Assembly (NCBI GenBank): GCA_021234535.1
Contig: CM037833.1
Location: forward strand, 6,687,715 to 6,751,714
Direction of reading: 5' to 3'
DNA: 64,000 nt
Source: Stichopus chloronotus
Lineage: Eukaryota > Echinodermata > Holothuroidea > Aspidochirotida > Stichopodidae
Under the pieces are notes generated by a model. The model was not told where the DNA came from, did no database searches, and saw nothing but the letters and a program-made list of their open reading frames with translations. This document shows positions 24,801 through 36,800 of this stretch, piece after piece (positions within the stretch are counted from its first letter, which is position 1; the number at the start of each line of letters is the position of its first letter). A program made the position numbers and the translations under genes.

Positions 24801-27800
24801 TCGTAAGTAGCTGCGTCTTTTGACGACCAGTAGCATACTTCGGAAGGGTCTTAAAGCGTCTCTTTAGATCTTGGGTTCATTCTTTATCTACTCTACCATC
24901 TCTCAGGTTTCTACATCTGAAAATTCCAAGTCTATTGAAGTTTCTGTTATAGAGAGTTAAGATATAAAGGAAAACGTTAAGAAAATACGTTTCAAGATAA
25001 GGGTCCTAGTAAAATATGGATTAACGATTATTTTCTTGTTCTCCTCATAGCATATATGGACACGTAAATTACTAGCCATTGCCGATCAGCAGCAAGACGG
25101 TGAGCACACTTTCAACATTCACTAACATGACATCAAACATTCAGAGTTTTGTGACATATTCGTTCGTAGATTCTTACATTGATTTGGTTAATCTTCTTTA
25201 AAATTTTATTATATTTAATTTCTTAATTCCATAGTGAAATTAATGACATATACGAATTAAAGTTCTTTTCTGCAGAACGTGTCTTAAGATACGTTCTGGC
25301 AGATGCTAGATGATTGTTAACAAAATGGTGTAATCGTCCAAAGATGTTAATCATTTCCAAAACTTTAAGGAATTACGAAATTACTCAGGAAAACTGTTTA
25401 TTTGTCGATAATACTTCCGATTTACAACATACCATGGATATAAAGGCAAATACATCATTGTCTCAAATGTGCGTCCATACTAATAAGTATAGTTTGAAAG
25501 GAGAGCGAACGCCAGTACTTCTGATAACGAATTATTACAGTCAAATGATGGACTAAGATGTTATGAACCACATCAATAAATTTATCTAGTAGTTTGTTTA
25601 CCCTAGACTATATTGCAATTTGACAGTTCGTTGAAGAAAATCAATACGGACACTGCCATCCTGAGATTGTTATGTTTAACCTAACTAGTTTTTCTTTGAA
25701 AACTTCTGTCTTTCTATATAATATTTTATCAAATGTCATCACAGCTGTAATAGATTACAATAAATTAGTATCAATAATTCACTTATTGCGTGATATACAT
25801 CAGAAATTCAATAAAAAAAAAAAAGGCGTATACAAGTGTGTGTGCATTGACAGAAGTTGTAGTGAAGGAAAAAGTAAAACGAAATTTTGGTTGTCAGTGG
25901 TTATATATGACATCATACTTACGTAAATCTGTTTACACTTGTTTACATCTGTTTACGGAGGCAAAAGTGGCAACACCCTTCTCTATAGTTTTAAAGTGTA
26001 TTACTTAGAAATACAATGTTTTCAAATAAAACTTTGGGAAGATATCTGTGAAGTACCTCTGCTTTATATTTCATGAATACAGTCCCAGTGTTTTGTTCTC
26101 TTGTAAGTGTTTGCAGTTGGTGAAAATGATTTGGTGGTAAAGAAATCCCCAATTCTGTAAACACAACGGTATCTGCCTGTGTTTTCATGACATGTCAGTT
26201 GCCAGAATAGTTTCGAAGAATTTCCCACAGTATTTTTTCTAAAGAAAGTTAAAGGATGCCCTCAATTGTGAAAACTGGATGTCGTTGTGATACTGTTGAT
26301 TGATAGATAGATTGATAGATTGACTGATTGATTGATTTCGTCTTGGGTAGAGATAAATGCGACGTTCTATACCTTATTAAATTTAGTACTGATAAATTGG
26401 CATTACGAAAGGAATGCTTCTAAGAACCATCACCATTATTCACTTGAATATTTAAGTGAGGTATTCTCAAGCGAAACACTATTGTATGCTGTCTTTGATA
26501 CTAGCAAAGTATGCAAAATATTGCATCCACTGGCAGAACGTTACCTGCAATCTTCAATCTTTATACCTACAAATCTAGTTCCACCAAACTATAAAGAAGC
26601 TAAATCCGGTAAGTATCAACCACAATTTCCATTTAACTATTTCTAATTCTATTGTTTCACAAAATATTAATGTATAGTGTGTATTGTAACTTCTTAATTG
26701 TTTACACACTGAATCCGAGTCAATATGGTGCTATTTATTTTATTCTTTCTTTTTTGTTGTTACTGAGAAGCAATTTGTGTTCTTTAACTCGGAGATAACA
26801 GCTTCAGCCTTCATGCACCTGTGCTTGTTAGTTAAATATGATTTTTGTCCTATGTCTGACGGAGATCAATACTGGCAGAGTGACATTGAGGAACTAATAC
26901 TACTGAGAAGCAGGAACATGATATATTTGAATATTAAGTAAGCGTTCCCAAACGAAAACTGTTGTATACCTGTCTTTGATACTAGCATACTATAGAATAA
27001 GTTTAATCCACCCTAAATATATTACCTGTAATAGTCAATGTTGTTTTAATTCTTACAGATCAAGATACTTCAAGCTACGAAAAAGGTGGACCGCAAGGTA
27101 AGCATCGACCATCACTTTCCCTCAACTAGTTCTATTTAAACACAAAATACAAGTGCAGGGTATATTGCAATTTCTGAACTTGTTAACATACTAAATTCCA
27201 GTCAATGTAATACATTTTCGTCATGTGAAAATCAAAGTCTAATCTTCAATTTAAAAGAATGGTCTAGCCACAAATATCGCTTTGATATGTTGAAGAGTAA
27301 GTTAACCTGACCATTACAGTGAAACTTCCATTTCAATTCCCATGTGTGGTTCCGGAGATATGCGCAGTTAAAGTTGTCACATTTGTTACCAACAGTTGAC
27401 TTGAAGCAAGCAGGAGTGATGTCATCTCCCCACATTGATAAAGCATCTTATGTTTTTCTTTAAAATTTACACCATTTTTAATACTTCAATATCTAGTGCT
27501 ATCACAATGTGAATGTATGATGGGTATGAGAGTTTTGCGACCTTCACATAACCAGTGTCTGAGCTGACCACCTATTGATTTCAAAGTCAAAATAATAAAT
27601 TCAATAATGAAGAAAACAAAAGATTATTCAGCCATGTGAGGAGATGATGTCACTCCTGCTTGCCTCAAGTTCACAGTTGGTAGAATAGGGGGTAACTGAA
27701 CCGAAGTTTCACCAGAATGGTTGGATAAACTTACTCTTCAACATATCTGAGCTAAATTTGTGGCTGGACCGTCCTTTTAATAAGGAGAGAACTGTAGACT

Positions 27801-30800
27801 TTATGGACCCGTATTCTTTGACTGAAAGATAAATTCGACATTCGATGCCTGACCGAGCTCAGTACTGAAAAATCAGTATCATTAAAATATTTTTTCTGTG
27901 TGACTCTCCACAAGTGTCTCTCAGTTGAACCAGGGAGGTGCAAATTGAACCACACTGGGTACAACATCAATCAGATTCTTCTTAAAAATAGAAGTATGAT
28001 ACATTCGCATATCGAGCTGTTATAAATACATATATTTGATACCACGCAAACTTTAACCATCCATTTATCTTTCATTAATATGTCGATGACTCATATTAGT
28101 ACATTGCTCAAATTTTTGGCACAATAAACTATGGCGATGGATATGTTTTACCACACTTCACCGGTGTTGAAGAAAGTGATTGGAAACTGTCGTGTTATTG
28201 TCATTACATAACATACATTTCCGTAAACCCCTTTATGGTTTTGAAAAGATACAACATGGGGGAAATGGTAACACTTTGTGGATGGGTGGTAATGTCCACA
28301 ATGAAACACTTTCAAACAAATTTTCCGTATTTAAGGACAACGTGAAACTCTACATAATGATAGTATCATTTATAAAAAAAAAAACTTAAAAAAAAACTAA
28401 ATAAAACTTATTCCATTCCTTTCTTTGCCCGGAAAGTTGTTGTGTGTGGGTTGACTATTTTGTGAGAAGTGATAATTTGGTAGTAGCGACTGACCAATTC
28501 CAGCTAGGTATTCTCAAAGATGCTTGATGTATAAACAAACAGTTTGCGCTAACTTTACTTTTCGCCTATGCTGCTCAAAATCAGAACGCCTTGAAATTTG
28601 CCTTGTTGGTTAGAAATGATGGTCAATGTCATCATTTATTTTTATTGTATATGGAAATATTAACTAAATAGACTAAGAGACTAAAATTTCTGCATTTTGC
28701 TTCATATAATGTGCACAGCATACTTTATATAACACATAGCATAGTACACTGTGCGGCACAATATTTGGGTGTTTTTTCAAGACCCATTTTTTCAGTGAGG
28801 CTTACATAGTAAAAAGTCAAATACTGATTGCAGTTGCTCAGTTGGCTAGTCATCGCTCAGGCTATGTTCAAATCAGGTGATAGTGTTATGCAGGTCACAT
28901 TGTTATCTCATCACTATACATGTAATGTACGGAATGAGATATTGTAGTTGCATTCGGACACCAGAATGTTTTATGTCTCTCTCAAGTTGGTGTGGGTGAC
29001 CAGGGCCTTCCAGTATGATAAGGGTCAAAATGTGGTGAAGATGTGTGTGTCTACGGAAAAAAATAAAGTTTGCGTCCGTAACTCCTCCTAGACCACAAAG
29101 CCGATGAGGGTCAAAGTTACTTGACAGGTGACCCACTGTCTAACGTTGAGCTTCCCATCGAAATTTATGGTGAGAGGTCAAAGGTCAAATTCGTGAAAAT
29201 CTTAATTCTCTGTATTTCTTAATCCAAAATGGTTTATTTACGTGGAATCTTCAAATATAGGACCAGTACCCAATATTTTATCTTAAAATGATGTCTGTAT
29301 GTGTTTTGAGGTCAAAGGCCAAATTCAGCGGTCAAAGATTGGACACCAAAAACCTTGTGCCCGCAACTCCTTGGTGACCCATGGCCTGAATTTGTGTCTC
29401 CCATCAACATTTGAGGTAAAAGGGCAAAGGTCAGAGGTCATATCAGAGAAAATCGTAAATTCTCTGTATTTCCTAATCCAAAATGGCTATTTACATTTTG
29501 GGGCCTTAAAATACATGACCGGTACACGAGATTTTATCCAAAAATCATAGTTGTATGTGTTTGGGGTCAAAGGTTAAGAGCGTGGGTCAAATGTCATATT
29601 GGACACCAAAACGTTTGCGCCCCCAACTGGTTCTATACTGCAAAGCCGATGAGGGTCAAAGTTAGTACATAGGTGACCCATATTCTTTGTATTTCTTAAT
29701 CTAATTTTTTGGGATCTTCAAATGTATGACCAGTATACAATATGTCATCTAAAAGTGATATTTGTATGTGCTTTGAGATCAAAGGTCAAGTTAAACGGTC
29801 AAAGGTCGGACACCAAAAAGTTAACGTACGCAACTCCCTTAAGACTGGAAAGCCGATGGGGGTCAAAATTGCCAGATAGGTGACCCATGGTCTAAATTTA
29901 GGGCACAGGGCGGAGGGCAAAGGTCAATTCAGAGAAAATCTTAAATTCTCTGTATTTCTTAATCCAAAATGGCTATTTGCATTTTGGGACCTTAAAAGAC
30001 ATGATCGGTATACAAGATTTTATCTAAAAATCATGTCTGTATGTGTTTGGGGTCGAAGGTCAAGCTCAGGGGTCAAAGGTCATATTGGGCACCAAAAAGT
30101 TTGCAACTTTCTCGCAACGCTCGCAACTCCTTCTAGACCACAAAGCCGATGAGGATCAAAATTGGTGGACATGAGACCCATGGTCTTAAGCTGTGATTCC
30201 CACAAAAATTTAGGGTCAAAGGTTACAGGTTAAATGCCAAATCTCTAGTCACCAAAGGCTTTCAAAAAGTATGTCGCGATTTAATTCTACGCAGTACGTC
30301 TAATGAACTTCAAACTTGGTTGTAAGGTACCTGATTATTATATGTAGTATTCACTCGATCGGTGACTTCATAGCACACATCACAGTAGATTCTGTTAGTA
30401 CAAGATGCAACATAACTTTTTAGACCTTCGCTTCACAATGTGAACTATTATTACAACCTATGCAACCACGTTTGGACTGAACGTTTATATGTAATACAGT
30501 GTCATTTTCCATGTCTACTCACTATGTTGTTTCTGTGACATGTTCTGTATACACTAGCTAAGGCAAAAGAGCAATCTTGAGCCTAAAAGTAGCACTCCGT
30601 CAAGTGCTGTACGTGTACTTTCTTCCAGACTTGGAAATTGTCCTTATTTGACCTGTCACAGCCAGCCTTCTTTCTCAAGAATTTACAAACTACTTCCTTA
30701 CAGGCTGTCACGGCAGTGAAGCTTATTAATAGTTATGTTTGCGTATTGTAAATACTCTTATGTCATTAACTTTTCTTTGGGTGTCTTTGAACCTACAAAG

Positions 30801-33800
30801 GCTCAAAAGAATGTGTAAATACACTTGGAATTTTTGGAGAAGGTGTAAGACGATTTGGCACGTAGTACCGTATGGTCCACGCCAATACAGGAGGCTTTGG
30901 TATTGTTTGACTTGCGCATGTCATTTGTAATGGTATGTAGTCAACATTCCACCTTATTGTTTAGCAAGCGGAGCTCTCTGCGCTTCGTTTAGGAGGTAGC
31001 GGTGCCAGTTTGGCGTTGTTTTGGAATGTCCGGTGGGCCCATATTTGAGGGAGACGCCAAATTACGATTTGGCTTTTTTTTGGGGGGGGGGAGGGGCGTT
31101 TTCTTCAGTGTAGCACTTTTCATTTTCAGTGAGAAAGTAGACCAATATAAGCTCTCACACACCAACATGTGGCAAACTATGCATTACGTCGGTACGCATT
31201 GTGCACCGTACTGTGAAAAATACACTCTGCTTATCTTCAGACTGAAAAAATGCATTTTAGGAAGTCAGATTTTATGTAATTAGGTGAGATAGTATATGTC
31301 GCCATTAAATCATATTCTGCTTACACAATTTTTTAGGACATATTTGCAAAGGAATTTGTACGCATATAATGTCTTATGCTCTTCTAAATGATATAATGAG
31401 ATCTTTGTTGATCCTCTTTAAGATTTGTTGAGATTTGTTGATTTCTCGAAGTTGGCATTTTTCACTCCATTTGACTGCTGATTTGGGTTTTGTGACTAAT
31501 GACAACCTGGCAACCATGTTAGGAGGGTCACTGTGCTTGTCCTTCCCGTTAAGCCAAGACACTGTGACAGTCCGGCCTCTGAGGCAAAATCGCCATCATT
31601 TAACCATGGTTACGTGTTGAAGAACGGTAAACTTATACTGCACTGTGTAGAACAATAAACACAAAGGAGACGTGGACCACGGAATCCTTTTAGTTTGGGT
31701 AAAAGAAGTTAGAACGATGAATGTTTTGAAGGAATTGAAATTTAATTTGACACTACAACGTGAACTACAACGTGAAAAAAAAACGATTAAATTTAGAAGA
31801 AAAATAGAAAAAAAGGTGAACTCAGTAGGAGAGAAAATTTTTTTGAACGAAGCATAAATTGTCTGTATTAGGGAAACTTATTTGATGGAGGATCAGCATG
31901 ACATGATTCTCCCAATTAGCTGAGGTGGAGCAAAACAAATGAGAAACTTACCCCAATTTATATCTTGTGTCAAACAATTTGAGCTTTTTCTGCCCTGTGT
32001 GCACTCAAACGAGTAGCAAGGATAGCTAGGATTATTTATATTAGTACTGAGTAGGTAGTAACAGGGTCGAAATTACTAAGGAGAAACCACAGAATGTTGA
32101 AGTCACTGTCCATCACTAATTACACTTTCCTGACTTGTGCCTGGAGATAAGATAAGGAGATAAATAGGGGAAAAAAGGGAAGGGGTCTGAAGGATGAAAG
32201 GGCGACGGAGGGCTCGTACATTCAATTGGGAAGCATTCACGTAAATTTTTGATTCCTTGCGAAAGCAAAAGGAATCTATGCGATGGTGATGCCGTGTGTG
32301 TGTGTGTTTGCGTGTATGTGTGTATGTGACGCCCTGCTTGTAAACACTCTATCTTAAGAAGGATAACCAGTAGGGATCTAACACTTGGCATGTTGATACC
32401 CTTTATTGAGTAGATGATCCCTATTGTTTTTGGTGAAGGTCAAAGGTTATTTAAGGTCACCAGAGGTCAAACTGTACAAACCTTGTAAACACGATATCTC
32501 CAGAAGGGTAACTGTGACTGATGTGATACTTGATGTGTGGATTGGACATATTGATTAGATGATCCCAATTGTTTTTGGTGGAGGTCAAAGGTCATTTGAG
32601 GTTACCAGAGGTCAAATTGTAAAATATTGTGAACACAATATCTTCAGAAGGGTAAATCTGGCTGATGTCGTACTTGATGCGTGGGTTGGTCATATTGAGA
32701 AGATGTTTTCTGTTGTTTTTTGTGGAGGTCAAAGGTCATTTGAGGTCACCAGAGGTAAAACTTGTAAAAAATTTGTGAACGCAATATCTCCAGAAAGGTA
32801 ACTATGACTGATGCCATACTTGGTGTGTGGGTTGTTAATAATGATCTGAAGATTCCTATTGTTTATGGTCGAGGTAATGGTTCATTTGAGGTCACCAGAG
32901 ATTAAACTGTAAATATGTGTAAACACAATATCTCCAGGAGTCTCCAGATGTTATACTTGATGTGTGGATTGCGTATAGTAAGTAGGAGTCTCTTGCTTTT
33001 GGTGGAGGTCAAAGGTCATTTGAGGCCACTGGAAGTAAAAACTTGCTAACACATTATCTCCAGAAGTGTAATGTTGATTGATGTCATACTTGATGTGTGG
33101 GTTGGCCATATTGGGTAGGTGATCCATATTGCTTTAGGTGGACATCAAATGTCATTTGAGGTCACCAAAATAAAGGTCATTTTGGGTTATAGGCTTATTA
33201 AAATGGTGTTTCAAGAACAATAACTGCAGTTGATCTCATACATGTCATGTGGATAAATAATGTTTGTTATAATTTAACCATGTCGCAAGGAATCACAAAG
33301 CCTTTTGGCTCTCTGGTTGTATTGGTCATTTTCATGTTGTTGTTTGTAACTTCGCGAGGGCTCGCCCCAGTAAAATTTTGAAGGGAACTCGGATATCCGT
33401 GACATGGTCTATACATTGTATCCTATGATTAACATGATAATTTACATGGCAGTTGTAAGAAATTAAATTTGCAAGAATTGTTCAACTTTTCAATATTATT
33501 TAAAGGTTAAAAACTGTTTTCAAATGTGATACTGCCTAACGCAATTCATATCTAGATGCAAATAATGTCCAAACCACTAAACTTGAAAATAGAATTATAT
33601 TAACTAATGTGGTACTACTAATGTTTAAGTTATTTATTTTTAGCGAGATCCTTAAATTCTGGTAACTTTTCCATGATGAAAATATTTTCATTTGAATCAG
33701 TGTTTCGTTGCTCATTATGAGGAAACTATCCCCTTTAAGTCATGTTACATGCTCATCCTCTGCTTGATTACATATTACTACATCAGGGGGAAAATAAGAC

Positions 33801-36800
33801 ACACGGCAACCGTAACATCTAACATCTAACAAGTCATTTGAGTAAGTTTGTGCTCAATGAAGCATTTGCTTATTCATTATTTCTGCATTGTGGACAGAAT
33901 GAATGCCAAAACATTGGATGACACAGATCAGGTGACAACTTTGAAATCTGATCATACCCCACACAGCCTTTGATGTTATGAGGTATTTATGTAGAAATTT
34001 TAAGAAGGACAGACGCTGCATGATGCAGTTTGATGGCCTTGATATTCTACAGATTACACTGCTTCCATAGCTCTGAGGAGAACGTCAGTATCACAGGTAG
34101 TCTTGCAGTACAAGACCCCCGCATCTTCTTGTCGGAACTGCATCCACTGAATTTTAAGCCACTCGACCTTTTGGTTACCTTCGTCTACTTTTCTGTTTAC
34201 TGTTTGCTTCTTCTAGTGGTTTGGTACGGTAGAACAAGTTTGATGTCATTGGGATCACATCTCAAACTCGGTTTCTTGCAATGGCTTCTCTGGTGATAGC
34301 GTAACAATCCTCTGGAACGAGGCTGCCTTTTTTTCTTGGCCTTTTCTATCATCCCAATATCTTCATTAGGTAGATAGCTGTGTCCACTGACCAAGAATTT
34401 ATGATCAACCAGTGCAATTTTCAGTTTGTTTACGATATGCATCCACAACAAAGCCATCTTGTAGTTTCTGTTTTGTCCACCACATGAGTCTGAGTAGGCA
34501 ACTAAATGTGTGGCCCCAACTTTATCATGTGTGAGGTGAGGATGAGGTGAGGTAGGATACAAGGACCAATCTCATTTTGACCCTGGGAAGCCTGGCTTTC
34601 ATGCCTTATATACATGTGCGCAACATCGTTTCTCTGGGAGTGAATCCCAAGGTTACAGACTGACAACTGTCGCTTGTAATATACCTCATTTGTTGGTAGC
34701 ATCGGCGTCGGAAGTGTTTTTTGCAAATCAAATGTGATTGCATTCATGGTTTGATTATTCTTTGCTGGTGTAGCATCATGCTTCAGAGCAGCTCCGGCTT
34801 TTTTCCGTCTTTCTTGGACTTCTTTTTCCGTTAATAACTGCTGCATGTCTGTGGGATTTGGCCAGTTGTCATTTTCAAGTCTGTCACATACCTTGCACGT
34901 ATCTTTTTGGGTTGCATGGAAACTCGAATAATTTTGTCTTAAAAATACTAGGAAGGCCCATTCATTTAGAGGGGATCTTCCTTCGTCTGTGCATTTATTC
35001 AACAGTTAAAGTATACATGAGTCTTAGGTTCAGCTCAGAAGAAACACATTTCCTGTCACTTTGGTGTCCTTGTGTGTAATGACTTGAATGTCGTGGAAAA
35101 GGTAATAAGTGCTGCTTGAATATTCTACATTTGATACAGGTGGCGTTTTGCTTCCTCTCTGGTCTCTTCCTGGCACTCCATTACTATCGCTTTGTTTCTT
35201 CAGCGTCCTGTCTAAATGCCTATTGGAGATTCCTAATGTTCCCAGAAAATAAGTTTTGCAGACCGAAATTGAGCCCTCCCCTTGAACATTGAATTAAAAG
35301 AGTCGGGTAAGTCCTCACCTGGACTGATGTTTATCCCCACCATATACCTCCTTTTCGGTTCAGTCTATTTTACAATACCAAATATGTGAACAATTTCAAG
35401 ATATTTCAATATGGAAACCACCTACTGCCCAGTACTGCTTGAATATGCTCTCCCTCTCATCCTCACTTGTTGTAGGTTTGGGAGCTCCTTCATTGTGGTT
35501 TGGGAGAGCCTTTATTTCACGTGCATCATGAAGTCCCCCCCCCCCCCTTTTTCCAGTGTATTGCTGCCCAGTAATTCTCATCTTCTTCCACTGTGTACTC
35601 TTTCAGTTATCAATTTTCAGGAAATTTTTATGTCGGACTGAGCATCTTCGGGTGCCCCGGTTTCTGTGGGTGTACCAACATTTGAAAGGCCAGCCGCCAA
35701 TGGTCACCTTGTGTCACTGGATCTCCTGAAGGGGCCTGAACAGCTTGGCCTCTTAACTCCCCAACAGTAGACGGGGTCTCTGTAGAGAACAATATTAATA
35801 ATAAGGAATTAGGAATTTGGCAAATCTGATTGACCTTGGATCATGTTTGGATCAGGTGCATGTGCTGGATTTTCAGGCAAAAAAAGGGGGGGGGGGTAGG
35901 GGAGGCTCCTATGGGCTATCTACTGCTGTATGCTTTTTCCCAACCTCCAATGCCAGAAATAATACTTGCCCCCCTGGTCCCCCCGATTGCCAACGCTAGT
36001 GCCACCATTGTTTGTCATTGTCACACATTGTTATACATTACCCCCCCCCCCCCCGTTAGTAAAGCCAATATAACAGTACTACCAATAGAGCACCTCAATG
36101 GCTACTGTCCTATCCTAACACATTATAACCAATGCATCATACATACTAGTTTATCCTGTACTTTGTCACGTGTAATTTCTCTGCTGTAATTACATTAGCA
36201 TTAAATATAGGCCTACGTGCAATACATGCAATAATGTACTGTAATTACCTTGGTCAAAATCATTGCTGGATACAACATTATGTTGTTCTTCATCCATGAC
36301 CACTGACGAGTTTTGATCAGCAACTCCTTCCGAAATAAATTTAAGGATAGCCTTAGCTGAGCTGCAATCAGGTGCATCCATCTTTGCATGAGGGATAGCC
36401 CACTTCACCGCTCACAGTATGTTGACAACTGTTGGATAGCCCACTACCTCTCACAATGTATGCGGCATTGTTGAGAATGATTTTTCAGAATCTTGCTAGA
36501 GAGCAGTAGAGTACAATAATAAACATGTAAGGTTTCTAAAGATGTGGATTGACCCTGAAAATACAGTGCATGTATCTCACTTTTGACCAACATGTGGGAT
36601 AGCCCACTTTTCCTCTCAGCGGCTCTAATACTACAGTAGAAGCCTACATTTAGTATTCTAATGACACTAACGCTGTTTCTTGTAACTTGCACTAACGCTA
36701 CGTGCAACTTTCTTAACACTTGAATATGTCATTTGATGTATGAACCACGAAATATTTACAGAAATAATATACCTCAACTGGTTGATAGCTTTGTCTGTTT

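Noticed and set aside
25052..25098. Candidate exon (HIWTRKLLAIADQQQD) with good splice signals in intron 3
   Set aside because: It is open only in phase 0, whereas the preceding exon ends in phase 1. Including it breaks the frame unless a different donor is used.
28900..33300. GGTCA-rich spaced repeats as a CRISPR-like array
   Set aside because: Units are long and degenerate with no constant repeat/unique spacer alternation, and the genome is eukaryotic.
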